NCBI RefSeq assembly: GCF_009650435.1
Contig: NZ_VVIP01000052.1
Location: forward strand, 83,974 to 147,973
Length of the DNA stretch: 64,000 nt
From: Foetidibacter luteolus
Lineage (GTDB): Bacteria; Bacteroidota; Bacteroidia; Chitinophagales; Chitinophagaceae
Direction of reading: 5' to 3'
Positions within the stretch are counted from its first letter, which is position 1, and each line of letters starts with the position of its first letter. Under the pieces are notes generated by a model. It ran no database searches. It was not told the origin of the DNA and saw nothing but the letters and a program-made list of their open reading frames with translations. This document shows positions 34,161-43,187 of this stretch, in pieces. Made by a program: the position numbers and the translations under genes.

Positions 34161-34928
34161 ATGAAAAATAATACGCTTAAGCAGAAGCTGAAGAACAGGG
34201 AAAATACAACAGGATCATGGATTACCATTGGCCACCAGGCAATTATTGATATAATGGCTGAGGCTGGTTTTGAATGGCTTACAATAGATATAGAGCACAC
34301 ACCCATTGATTATAATGAAATACAGGTATTAATAGGCTTTATACAGTCCAGGGGCATGGCAGCGTTGGTACGTGTTAGCAAGAATGAAGAAGTGGTAATT
34401 AAGCGTGTACTGGATGCTGGTGCTGATGGCGTTATTGTACCTATGGTATGTTCCGCAGAAGATGCAAAACAAGCCGTTGAGTATGCAAAATACCCGCCAA
34501 TTGGTAAGAGGGGTGTTGGATTAAACCGGGCACAGCGGTATGGTTTTGGCTTTGAGCAGTACAAGGAATGGGTAAAAGAAAACCTGGTGGTTATAGCCCA
34601 GATTGAGCACATTAAAGGTGTAGAGAATATTCAGGAAATCATTGCCACAGAAGGGATTGATGGTATTATCATCGGGCCTTATGATTTATCTGGATCTTTA
34701 GGTATACCCGGTCAGTACAATGAGCCTGTGGTGGTGGAAGCTTTACAAAGAGTGGAAAAAGCATGCCTTGAGAACAAGTTCTCCATGGGCTACCATGTAA
34801 TAGAGCCTGATGCGGATTTGGTAAAACAAAAAAACGAAGCAGGATATAACTTTATCGCTTTTAGCACAGATTTCCTGTTTATGGGAAAGAAGGCTGCTTA
34901 TGAAATGGGCAGGTATAAAACTGCTTGA
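34161..34928 (+). CDS. HpcH/HpaI-family class II aldolase
   Basis: A 255-residue metal-dependent pyruvate aldolase. The catalytic pair is in IDIEHTP (Glu45-His46), with pyruvate-binding Arg71 (LVRVSK) and metal ligands Glu149 (AQIEH) and Asp175 (GPYDLSGSLG). Family enzymes split or form 2-keto-3-deoxy acids from pyruvate and an aldehyde (HpcH, GarL, RhmA). Lying between the cytidylyltransferase and a phosphatase gene, it is proposed here to build the ulosonic-type acid that is then CMP-activated. Degradation of such a sugar is the alternative. Confidence 0.9.
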   Translation: MKNNTLKQKLKNRENTTGSWITIGHQAIIDIMAEAGFEWLTIDIEHTPIDYNEIQVLIGFIQSRGMAALVRVSKNEEVVIKRVLDAGADGVIVPMVCSAEDAKQAVEYAKYPPIGKRGVGLNRAQRYGFGFEQYKEWVKENLVVIAQIEHIKGVENIQEIIATEGIDGIIIGPYDLSGSLGIPGQYNEPVVVEALQRVEKACLENKFSMGYHVIEPDADLVKQKNEAGYNFIAFSTDFLFMGKKAAYEMGRYKTA

Positions 34929-35118
34929 AAATAATTGAAGGAAAAACATTTTCGAAAGTTTATTTGAGATTTAGCGCCTCGTTTTGGCTGAAACAATTTT
35001 TTGCGACAGCCACTTTATTAGTTCGTATATCTATGTGTGAGTTCATTAGCTGAAAATGCAAACGAAATCCTTAAAAAACTGACAATAAACCGAATTCCTA
35101 AAAAAACTAGTTTGACCA

Positions 35119-35859
35119 ATGAGCTATTCAAATTGGGAGAATGATCTATTAACAGCAGTAAATGCTGCAAAAGAAGCCGGAAAGATACTGTTGGCCGGCA
35201 AAAATGAAGTGACTGTAAACAGTAGCATTAATAAGGACATTAAGCTGGAAGCGGATATTATATCTGAAAAGCTGATAATAGACTTGTTAAGCATTGGTAC
35301 TGACTATTATATCATCAGCGAAGAGCAAGGGGTAGTAAAGCAAGCAAAGGAAGGGTACTGCTGGATAGTTGACCCGCTGGACGGAAGCTTAAATTATTCG
35401 CGGGGTATAGAAATAAATGCTGTATCCATAGGGTTGTGGAATGGAAATGAGCCGGTGCTGGGGGTTATTTACGACTTTTTGCACGATAAACTTTACAAGG
35501 GGGTAGTGGGTATTGGGGCCTGGTGTAACGATGAGCCGATTAGCGTAAGTAAAAAAACTATGGTTGAAGATAGTATTATCGCAACAGGCTTTTCTGTTTA
35601 TTCTGATTATGACCAACAGACGCTTGAGAGTTTCATCAGGCGGATTCAAGGATATAAAAAAGTAAGGCTTTTTGGCTCCGCGGCAGTTAGCCTGATCTAT
35701 GTTGCAAAAGGCAGTATAGAAGCATACCAGGAAGATAATATTGCAATATGGGATGTTGCCGCCGGGCTGGCTATCATACTTGCTGCCGGGGGCAAAGTGG
35801 ATATTAAAGAGGGTAAAGGTTCTCACTACCTGAACGTTTATGCCTCTAACGGACAATAA
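35119..35859 (+). CDS. Inositol monophosphatase-family phosphatase
   Basis: A 246-residue Mg-dependent, Li-sensitive type phosphatase. Metal motifs are SEEQ (67-70), WIVDPLDGSLNY (82-93) and WDVAAG (211-216). Relatives hydrolyse inositol phosphate, fructose-1,6-bisphosphate or PAP. It follows the aldolase after 190 bases and is followed 12 bases later by the second YhcH gene. In this cluster it most likely removes a phosphate from the sugar acid before CMP activation, the role that HAD phosphatases play in the sialic acid and Kdo routes. Confidence 0.88.
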   Translation: MSYSNWENDLLTAVNAAKEAGKILLAGKNEVTVNSSINKDIKLEADIISEKLIIDLLSIGTDYYIISEEQGVVKQAKEGYCWIVDPLDGSLNYSRGIEINAVSIGLWNGNEPVLGVIYDFLHDKLYKGVVGIGAWCNDEPISVSKKTMVEDSIIATGFSVYSDYDQQTLESFIRRIQGYKKVRLFGSAAVSLIYVAKGSIEAYQEDNIAIWDVAAGLAIILAAGGKVDIKEGKGSHYLNVYASNGQ

Positions 35860-35871
35860 TAAAAGAAAAAT

Positions 35872-36321
35872 ATGATTATAGATTCTCTATCCAACATCGA
35901 GTTTTATAAATCCATCAACAGGGATATTTACGAGGGGTTAGTTTTTATAAAGAATGCATCTCCAGACATTGAGTTAGGGAGCTATCCTTTAACCGAAACA
36001 GCCAAAGCACTGGTAATGGAATACGAAACAAAACCAGAGAATGATTTTGGTTACGAGGCTCATAAGCATGTTATTGATGTGCAGTATTGCATTAAAGGCA
36101 CGGAGTTAATACCCTGGAGTAATCTGAAAAGGTTAAAAGCCTACACTGAATACAGTGAGGAAAAAGACGTAACATTTTATGAGAAGAAAGAAGAGCAAGG
36201 CAGGGTGATAATTGGCAATGATATTTTTGCCGTGTTCTACCCTGAAGATGCACATGCGCCTGTGTATGCGAATGGAGAACCCGGGTACATAAAGAAAATT
36301 GTAATTAAGGTTAGCGTATAA
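35872..36321 (+). CDS. YhcH/YjgK/YiaL-family protein (copy 2)
   Basis: A 149-residue paralogue of the 32996 gene product, with the same opening (MIIDSLSNIEFYKSI), His-bearing YEAHKHVIDVQY and FYPEDAHAPV. The two copies are clearly diverged, so they are not a recent duplication and may act on different anomers or different sugars of the same pathway. It is 12 bases downstream of the phosphatase gene and 73 bases upstream of the flippase gene. Confidence 0.85.
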   Translation: MIIDSLSNIEFYKSINRDIYEGLVFIKNASPDIELGSYPLTETAKALVMEYETKPENDFGYEAHKHVIDVQYCIKGTELIPWSNLKRLKAYTEYSEEKDVTFYEKKEEQGRVIIGNDIFAVFYPEDAHAPVYANGEPGYIKKIVIKVSV

Positions 36322-36394
36322 GCGATGCTTATTTTGCAGCGCTAAAGGCCAAATAACAGGTTGTATAATCCTTTTCTGTGAAAAACATTAAGAG

Positions 36395-37876
36395 TTGCTG
36401 CCAGGAAAAGTAAAAAGCTTTTATACCAAATTATTTATCAAGTTGAATATCCGGGTATTATTTAAGCGGGCATGGAACTCTCCCACGATAATGACGTGGA
36501 TGAGCTATTTTACCAAGTCTGCCAACCTTTTGCTTATTCTGCCGCTTATTCTTAAGCGTTTTGCATTACCTGAAGTGGCTATCTGGTATCTTTTTGCTGC
36601 CATTCTTTCCATGAGCAGCCTGGCAGATTTCGGTTTTCGTAATACTTTTATCCGTTTGTTTGCCCTGGCCTTTGGCGGCGCCAGGGATATAGGCGTTTTT
36701 ACAAAAGATTCTGAAAAGTCGGATGGTACTGTTAACTGGCATCTGATAGAGCGGTTGTATTCTTCCATGGGCCGCATATACATTTACTCAACACTGGCTT
36801 TTTTTGGATTATTACTGGCACTGGGTTCTTATTCACTGGTAAAACCAATATCAGAATCTGCTCACCAGGCGCAGGCATGGGCTGCCTGGTTGATTATCCT
36901 AGTGGGTATAGTGGCCGATTTTTACGGTAAAGTTTTCACTAATTACCTGGAGGGAATGTACCAGATTGCCCTGGTAAGAAGAATTGAAACCTTGTTTAAG
37001 ATTGGCAGTATTGGAAGCAGCTTCCTGGTATTATTATTTGCCCCCAGCCTGCTTAACCTTACCATTGCGCACAGTAGCTGGATGGTAATTAATGTATTCC
37101 GCAACAGGTTTTTGGCAAGGCATATATACGATGGAAAGCTGAAGCTTTTTAAACCTCAGCCTTTTGAAAAAAACTTCTTCAAAAAAATATGGCAACCTGC
37201 ATGGAGAAGCGGTATATCTGGCCTTATGTCTAATGGCCTTACAAATTTAACCGGCATTATCTATGCGCAGTTGGGCAATACGGCATCTGTTGCTTCTTAC
37301 ATGATTGCGCTAAGGGTTATAACTGAAATCAGAAATGTTTCTAATGCGCCATTTTACAGTAAAATACCGCTGATGGCTAAGCTGCGTGCAGAAGGCAACT
37401 ACGACCGTTTGATACAGGTGGCGCAACGGGGCATGAAGATGACACACATTGTATTTACAACTGGTGTTTTATTCGTTGGTCTTTTCTTTGGTTATTTTAT
37501 AAGTTTATTAAAAACAGACACACAGTTTGTTGAGCCTAAGTTGTGGTTATTGATGTCTGTGGCATTTTATGTACAGCGGTATGGTGCCATGCACATGCAG
37601 TTGTACAATACAACCAATCATATTATTGGCCATATAGCCGATACTATTGCCGGAGGGTTATTTATCATAACGTCTTTATTGCTGGTAAAACAGCTTCAGT
37701 TGTTTGCTATACCAGTAGGTATGCTGGTAGGCTATCTTGGTTTTTATGCATGGTTTGCTGCTTATTTTTCTTTGAAATCTTTGAATATAAGTCTTATAAA
37801 ATTTGAATATAAAGTTTCTGTCATACCCGCAGTGCTGTTTTTATTGTATTCGGTGGTAAGGCTTATTGGAGTTTAA
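36395..37876 (+). CDS. Wzx-like polysaccharide flippase (MOP superfamily)
   Basis: A 493-residue protein with about 12 membrane segments, distributed evenly from residue 40 to the end. Its size and topology fit the PST/Wzx lipid-linked oligosaccharide flippases. The chosen TTG start has no strong alternative before the first helix near residue 40. Its position between the sugar-acid enzymes and the CMP-sugar transferase-like genes fits export of a lipid-linked glycan. No Wzy-type polymerase is evident next to it. Confidence 0.85.
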   Translation: MLPGKVKSFYTKLFIKLNIRVLFKRAWNSPTIMTWMSYFTKSANLLLILPLILKRFALPEVAIWYLFAAILSMSSLADFGFRNTFIRLFALAFGGARDIGVFTKDSEKSDGTVNWHLIERLYSSMGRIYIYSTLAFFGLLLALGSYSLVKPISESAHQAQAWAAWLIILVGIVADFYGKVFTNYLEGMYQIALVRRIETLFKIGSIGSSFLVLLFAPSLLNLTIAHSSWMVINVFRNRFLARHIYDGKLKLFKPQPFEKNFFKKIWQPAWRSGISGLMSNGLTNLTGIIYAQLGNTASVASYMIALRVITEIRNVSNAPFYSKIPLMAKLRAEGNYDRLIQVAQRGMKMTHIVFTTGVLFVGLFFGYFISLLKTDTQFVEPKLWLLMSVAFYVQRYGAMHMQLYNTTNHIIGHIADTIAGGLFIITSLLLVKQLQLFAIPVGMLVGYLGFYAWFAAYFSLKSLNISLIKFEYKVSVIPAVLFLLYSVVRLIGV

Positions 37877-37993
37877 ATTTTTTGTTGTAGTGTGTAAGAA
37901 AATATTGTGAAGGGGTTGATTAATTATGGTTACATGAGAAATTGGTTTAATAGCAAAATGTGGGAAAAGCTGAATAGAAATGCTGCAGGTGCA

Positions 37994-38012
37994 GTGAGTG
38001 ACACAACGGAAG
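37994..38012. repeat. Dispersed repeat R1, inverted variant core
   Basis: GTGAGTGACACAACGGAAG is the complement of the CTTCCGTTGTGTCACTCAC core seen at 46881 and 47151. It lies between the flippase and the first DUF115-like gene. Confidence 0.65.
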
Positions 38013-38099
38013 TTTAATAGTATTCCCGTAGTTGGTCCCCAAAAATCTGTTTTGCAGTTGTTGAGCATATGTTATTAACAGGATAAACGAAAATTAAAC

Positions 38100-39206
38100 A
38101 TGAACAGGTATATACATAAATTAAGCGAAGCTTTTAAGAAAGAGGGCCCGGCAGGTGCTTTTAAAAAAATAATGCGTAATGTTTCCATACGCAGTAAAAG
38201 AAAGCTTACAATTAATAAAAGAAGCCTGGAAAACTGGGCTGATCTTAAGGGGAAATTCAAAGGCAAGAGAGCTTTCTTAATTGGCAATGGCCCCTCTCTT
38301 AATAAAACCCCGCTGTACCTGCTGGAGGATGAATACTGTATTTGCTTTAACAGGTTTAATGTAATGTTTGAGCGGCTGGGGTGGGTGCCTAAGTTTTACA
38401 TGTGTGCAGATGCGCTTGTTGCTAAAGATATGGCCGGGGAAATTAATGAAATTGCCAGCCAGGTAGAGTTGGCTTTTTTCCCGGATATACATACCAGCGG
38501 CCTTGATTTCAGAACGTTTATAGATGACAGAGAAAACATTCAATGGATGTTTCCTGAATTCAAGGGGTTTTATTTCGACCTGCCTAAAGTTGGCCTCGGC
38601 GGTTCTGTAGCCTACCCGGCATTGCAGGTATTAACCTTTCTTGGGTTTTCAGAAATTTACCTGATTGGGGTGGATATGAATTACCAGGTGGTAAAATCGG
38701 TTAAGGAAATAAAAGGTACGGATGTGGCTTCTCAAAAAGATGATGATCCCAACCACTTTGACCCGCGCTATTTTGGCACCAACAGAAAGTATCACCAGCC
38801 CGTTAAAGCCGTGGTGGATAATATCATGTCTTCGTTCGATTACGCGGCTGTTAAAATAGCGGAAAACACCCCCACCAAAGTATATAATGCAGGCATAGGC
38901 AGCAAGGTGGAATGTTTTGAGAAGGTAGATTTTAACAGCCTGTTTTCCAATGTTACCGAAGAGGAAAAATTCAGGTTGTTTGGTAAACCATTTTCAAAAG
39001 CAGTTACTTTTAACAACTACGATGATATGGTTGCCAAAGCAACCCTCGTAAATGCTAAAGACGAAATATCAGAAGGGATGCCTTACTTTCTTGCCCCGGT
39101 TGAATTGGGGGGAGCTTTAATTAAAGATTTGATTTTTAAGTACATACCGTTTGGCCCGTATAAGGATAATATGCTGTTTGTATCCCGTACCCTGCTCGAA
39201 AAATAA
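38100..39206 (+). CDS. DUF115/GT42-like putative CMP-sugar transferase 1
   Basis: A 368-residue protein with IGNGPSLNK (61-69), CFNRFN (82-87) and GFSEIYLIGVDMNY (182-195). These match the layout of DUF115/Maf proteins and GT42 sialyltransferases such as CstII, which share a G-N-G-P-S-L opening and a later G-Y-K-E-I-Y-L-x-G-x-D element. NHFDPRYFG (218-226) carries a His at a place resembling the CstII catalytic His. A transferase using a CMP-activated acid sugar is the best hypothesis. The cytidylyltransferase gene in the same cluster supports it. Confidence 0.72.
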   Translation: MNRYIHKLSEAFKKEGPAGAFKKIMRNVSIRSKRKLTINKRSLENWADLKGKFKGKRAFLIGNGPSLNKTPLYLLEDEYCICFNRFNVMFERLGWVPKFYMCADALVAKDMAGEINEIASQVELAFFPDIHTSGLDFRTFIDDRENIQWMFPEFKGFYFDLPKVGLGGSVAYPALQVLTFLGFSEIYLIGVDMNYQVVKSVKEIKGTDVASQKDDDPNHFDPRYFGTNRKYHQPVKAVVDNIMSSFDYAAVKIAENTPTKVYNAGIGSKVECFEKVDFNSLFSNVTEEEKFRLFGKPFSKAVTFNNYDDMVAKATLVNAKDEISEGMPYFLAPVELGGALIKDLIFKYIPFGPYKDNMLFVSRTLLEK

Positions 39207-39310
39207 TTACCGGCTAAAATAATTGCGGTGGTGTTAATGCTATGCCATATAAAACAAAGCAGGCAGTGTATGCCTGTTGTTGAATAAATAGATGTATAAA
39301 TTTTAAAAGT

Positions 39311-40141
39311 ATGAGCAGGTTAAGATATTTAAAGGATTTGTCTTTCAAAGAATTATCTGTTGAGAGAATTGCAACTGCTATAAATTCAAGAATGAAGGAT
39401 CTGCCTCATTTATTGTCATGGCATCTTAACAGCAGAACGGCAAAAAACAACAAGAAAAAACTGGAGGCCTTTCATAATATACATAAAGGAAAAAGATGCT
39501 TTATTGTAGCCAATGGCCCAAGTTTAAAAAATACGGATTTGTCTTTATTGAAAGACGAAATAACCATTGGCATGAACCGCATTTACCTGAGTGCAGAGCA
39601 AAATGGCTTTATGCCCACCTATATAGTTGTACATGACATACCTGTGCAACTACTGCAGTTTAGGGAAGATTTTGAGCAGCTTGCATTGCCTAAGTTTTTT
39701 AACTGGAATGCCCGTAAGCATTTTACGCATAAGGATAACCTCACGTTCATTCGCTCAGATTACAGCCCGCATTTTTCAACAGACCTCACTAAAAGCACCT
39801 GGGGCGGGCATAGCGTAACCAATATATGCATTCAGCTTGCATTTTACATGGGGTTTGATGAAGTGTACCTGGTAGGTAAAGATCACAATTACGAACAAAA
39901 GGGTACGCCAGGTAAAATGATTAAAGCAACGGGCGAAGAAACAAACCATTTTGCCAAAGGATACTACAAAAAAGGCATGGGATGGCGTATACCGGATTAC
40001 AAAGGAGAGGAACTGGCATATACGCTGGCCAGGGAAGGATTTGAAAAAGCAGGCCGCAAAATTTTCGATGCTACCATCAATGGAAAACTGGAAATATTTC
40101 CAAAAGTTGATTACTATTCTCTCTTTAAGCAAAAGGCATAA
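39311..40141 (+). CDS. DUF115/GT42-like putative CMP-sugar transferase 2
   Basis: A shorter (276-residue) relative of its two neighbours. The nucleotide-binding loop reads VANGPSLKN (66-74), followed by GMNRIYL (87-93) and GFDEVYLVGKDHNY, with TNHFAKGYY carrying the putative catalytic His. It lacks the C-terminal extension of about 90 residues present in the other two. It lies 105 bases after the first and 3 bases before the third transferase-like gene. The divergence suggests a different acceptor. Confidence 0.72.
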   Translation: MSRLRYLKDLSFKELSVERIATAINSRMKDLPHLLSWHLNSRTAKNNKKKLEAFHNIHKGKRCFIVANGPSLKNTDLSLLKDEITIGMNRIYLSAEQNGFMPTYIVVHDIPVQLLQFREDFEQLALPKFFNWNARKHFTHKDNLTFIRSDYSPHFSTDLTKSTWGGHSVTNICIQLAFYMGFDEVYLVGKDHNYEQKGTPGKMIKATGEETNHFAKGYYKKGMGWRIPDYKGEELAYTLAREGFEKAGRKIFDATINGKLEIFPKVDYYSLFKQKA

Positions 40142-40144
40142 TAT

Positions 40145-41224
40145 ATGAGATCATTACTAAAAAAAGCAAAGAAAACCCTTGAAAATGATGGTGTAAAGGT
40201 ATTGGGTATCAGGGTTTTTAATTATTCCATAGTAAAGTTAAAACGCCTTACCCGCAAAACGGATAAAGCCAATCTTGAAAAATGGAAACAACTGAAAGAC
40301 AAGTATAAGGGAGAACGAATATTTGTAATTGGTAATGGCCCATCTTTAAACAGAACTTCTGTACACCTTCTTAAAGATGAGTACACCATGTGCTTTAACC
40401 GTATCAACCTTATGTTTGAGCGGCTTAATTTTAAGCCAGACTTTTACGTGGTTATTGATGACCTGGTTGTATTGGATAACGATAAGGAAATAAATACCGA
40501 AATATTGCCCCAGGTAAAATATGCCTTCTTCCCCGATATACACCCATCTAATGTTGATTTTATCAACTATATAGACCATGCAGAAAATGTACACTGGTTT
40601 AAGTCAGACATTCCAGCTTTCAGAAGCGATTTGCCCTACTGTGGGCACAACAAAACAGTAGTGAATGCCGGCCTGCAAATTGCCGCTTATCTTGGTTTTT
40701 CTGAAATCTATATGATTGGTGTGGATATGGCCTTCAGCGATCAGAAGGTTAAGAAAATCACCTCCAGGGATTGGCAGGCTGGTGAGAACGATCCAAACCA
40801 TTTCGACCCCCGATACTTTGGCAACGGCAGAAAGTATCATAACCCAACCGTGCCCGAAATGATAGAAAAATTTGAGGAGGGTAAAAAGTTTTTTGATAAA
40901 CTGGGGGTTAAAATTTACAATGCCGGCGTTGGGGGTAAGCTGGAGGTTTTTCCAAGGGTTAATTTTGACTCGCTGTTTAATTATACCGATGATGAAATTA
41001 TTGCACTCTTTTCCGATATAGAAATATTGAAGAAAATGAACCTTGATTTCAGGTATGTTATTGAGAATGCTCCCCTGGTTACAGATGCTTCCGCAGAAAC
41101 ATTTCCAAAAATATTCAAGGCCGATATTGATTTAGGCATAACCCTTATTCACAAGCTTATTCATACTTACGCCCCTGTTGGCCCCTATAAAGGCCAGTAT
41201 TATTTTGTAAATCGTTCTTTGTAA
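40145..41224 (+). CDS. DUF115/GT42-like putative CMP-sugar transferase 3
   Basis: A 359-residue protein closely similar to the first copy, with IGNGPSLNR (62-70), CFNRIN, GFSEIYMIGVDMAF and the shared NHFDPRYFGNGRKYH block. The C-terminal extension with GITLIHKLIHTYAPVGPYKG parallels the first copy. It starts 3 bases after gene 2, so the pair are coupled. A terminator hairpin lies about 60 bases after its stop. Expected activity is transfer of a CMP-linked acid sugar, by analogy to GT42. Confidence 0.73.
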   Translation: MRSLLKKAKKTLENDGVKVLGIRVFNYSIVKLKRLTRKTDKANLEKWKQLKDKYKGERIFVIGNGPSLNRTSVHLLKDEYTMCFNRINLMFERLNFKPDFYVVIDDLVVLDNDKEINTEILPQVKYAFFPDIHPSNVDFINYIDHAENVHWFKSDIPAFRSDLPYCGHNKTVVNAGLQIAAYLGFSEIYMIGVDMAFSDQKVKKITSRDWQAGENDPNHFDPRYFGNGRKYHNPTVPEMIEKFEEGKKFFDKLGVKIYNAGVGGKLEVFPRVNFDSLFNYTDDEIIALFSDIEILKKMNLDFRYVIENAPLVTDASAETFPKIFKADIDLGITLIHKLIHTYAPVGPYKGQYYFVNRSL

Positions 41225-41284
41225 AGAAGGCGTAGCAGAAGTAATGTTTGTTGGTAAGGAATCTTACACAATCTAAAATTTCGG

Positions 41285-41312
41285 GATGGCTTATCGCAAG
41301 CCATCTTTTTTT
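41285..41312 (+). terminator. Rho-independent terminator of the glycan locus
   Basis: GATGGCTT-ATCGC-AAGCCATC (41285-41305) forms an 8-bp stem followed directly by seven T residues. It ends the plus-strand transferase operon. Confidence 0.88.
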
Positions 41313-41340
41313 GTTTCAGCATTTTTATGATACCGGCAAT

Positions 41341-41418
41341 AGTGCCTTGTGGCATCATCGTTGCGTCGCAATCCTTTCATCGCCTGGTACACCGGGCATC
41401 TTTTCAGGCCCGAATAGA
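41341..41418. repeat. Dispersed repeat R1, inverted near-complete copy
   Basis: Reverse complement of the 13833 copy: it includes ATCGTTGCGTCGCAATCC and TTTTCAGGCCCGAATAG. Confidence 0.8.
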
Positions 41419-41546
41419 AACACATAGCTACTACTGGCCACGCAACCATACCTGGCAAATACAAAGTAATTTACCCGTTGCAGCCTTCTTAAGCCGTGCA
41501 CGGTAGTGCGTATTGTTACAATGAAATTTTGGTTATAAGGCTAATG

Positions 41547-42719
41547 CTACTTTACACCACCCGGTACTATTTCTTTTTCAGCCGGCAGAAGATAAGTGGT
41601 GCTTATAGTTGTTGGTACGGTAGTTTTTTCCACGGTTAGCCCATCCGGCTTTTCTTCTTCTTTTGCGGTTTTTTGCACATTGGAACCATATTTTCTTCTT
41701 AAAGACATAATTGGTTTTTCTACCAGGTTATAACTGCCTAATGCAAACGCAAAAGAACCTGTTACCACTACCGCGTACCAAATTTTCGATTCCGGGGTAA
41801 GAAAATGATTGGCTGCCGTAATAACAAAAGAATGAAACAGGTAAAGCGAATAACTGAGCTTTCCTATAAACGCTAAAGGGTTAGTTGCCAGTATTTTTGC
41901 AAACAGGCTGTATTTTTCGTTATATACAATCGGTGGTATTAATATGGCCAGGCCCAACCCCTGCAGAGTATATTTAAAAGTTTGGCTAAAGAATTCATCT
42001 TTGTATCCAAGGCTTATGATGATAAGCGCAGCTCCGGCAATATATACCGGTATGGAGCTTATCAGTTTAAGATATTTTTCCTTTTTATCAAGATAAAGTA
42101 CAACGCTGGTTATACAACCGAATAAAATTGAATCTGCACGGCAGGTTGTGGCAGAGTAGTTATACAGCTCCGCAAAACTGTTTAAGTTGTATACATGCGA
42201 TATGTAAAGCCTGTGCGCTAAGGATAAAGCCGCAAAAGCTGAAATTACAGCCAATAATATTTTGGGCTTCTTTATAAAAAGTGCAAATATGAAAGGGAAG
42301 AAAAGGTAAAAATGTTCTTCAATTGATAAAGACCAGGTTATCCTGAAATGCAGTGGGTCTGATTGGTGATAGATGTAGTAATAATTTTCAAAATAAAAAA
42401 CCGAAGCAAAGATTTCTCTTATAGCAATTGGTTCTTTTACAGCAAGCAGGTAAATGCAGAACACTGAAATAAAGAGCAATAACGGGGGATAAAGTCTCAA
42501 CACCCTCCTGATGAAGAAGTTTTTAAGATCGATCCTGTGCTCCTTATTAAACTCTGTAATAAGGAGCCTTGTAATAAGCAAACCGCTGATAAAAAAGAAA
42601 ATGGTCACCCCAAAGCCACCCACTTTCAGCAATTTGAAATGTGCAGATAACACAAAAAGTATGGAAATGCCCCTTAAACCGTCAAGAGCCGGCAGGTAAG
42701 AAACGGACTTTTTTAACAT
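41547..42719 (-). CDS. OafA-like membrane acyltransferase (AT3 family)
   Basis: A 390-residue integral membrane O-acyltransferase. The opening YLPALDGLRGISILFVLSAHF carries the family's conserved Asp-Gly-x-Arg and downstream His. About ten membrane helices follow, with an R-x-x-R-L-Y-P-like RRVLRLYPP (about 70-78). The cytoplasmic tail of about 55 residues is unusually Thr/Lys/Glu-rich. It probably acetylates the glycan made by the adjacent locus. It is transcribed convergently with that locus. Confidence 0.9.
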   Translation of the reverse strand: MLKKSVSYLPALDGLRGISILFVLSAHFKLLKVGGFGVTIFFFISGLLITRLLITEFNKEHRIDLKNFFIRRVLRLYPPLLLFISVFCIYLLAVKEPIAIREIFASVFYFENYYYIYHQSDPLHFRITWSLSIEEHFYLFFPFIFALFIKKPKILLAVISAFAALSLAHRLYISHVYNLNSFAELYNYSATTCRADSILFGCITSVVLYLDKKEKYLKLISSIPVYIAGAALIIISLGYKDEFFSQTFKYTLQGLGLAILIPPIVYNEKYSLFAKILATNPLAFIGKLSYSLYLFHSFVITAANHFLTPESKIWYAVVVTGSFAFALGSYNLVEKPIMSLRRKYGSNVQKTAKEEEKPDGLTVEKTTVPTTISTTYLLPAEKEIVPGGVK

Positions 42720-43187
42720 AAGTTGGTTATTGGATTTGCTTTCCCGTTAGGATTAATTGGAAAGCAAATTTAGTTTAATACCGCCTGAATAAGCCGGCAA
42801 ATGGTTAAAAAATACATTAAAGGCAAGTAATGAATGTTTTGCGAAGGGTAGAGATAGCGGATATGAAATGTTGAAAGTTGCCTGTTGGTTCCCGGCAGTA
42901 ATTCAAATTTAAGATATTAACGTGACAAGCCAACTTAAATTGCCGGGATACCGCACATTAAATTTATGTATTCCTTTGGGCAATACATATCCGTAAAGGG
43001 TTATGCCTATAAATAATTTCATTAGGCTACGGGTTGTAGTTGCTAAAAACAAAACTAGTAAACACCAATGTTTAATAGTTGAGTTTTATAAAAACTAGAG
43101 CCTGTAAAATTGGCTTACTATAAAACAACGGTTAACTGGAAATTATAATTATTTGATAAGTAATGCATCATCCGCGTAACGAAAAGG
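42720..43187. other. Gap without a recognisable feature
   Basis: About 470 AT-rich bases between the acyltransferase and the GT-C-like gene. I see no gene, terminator or repeat copy in it. Confidence 0.5.

Larger units (their letters stand above)
41225..41546. other. Convergent intergenic region with terminator and repeat
   Basis: This gap separates the plus-strand transferases from the minus-strand acyltransferase. It holds a terminator and an inverted R1 copy, listed separately, and no gene. Confidence 0.6.
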
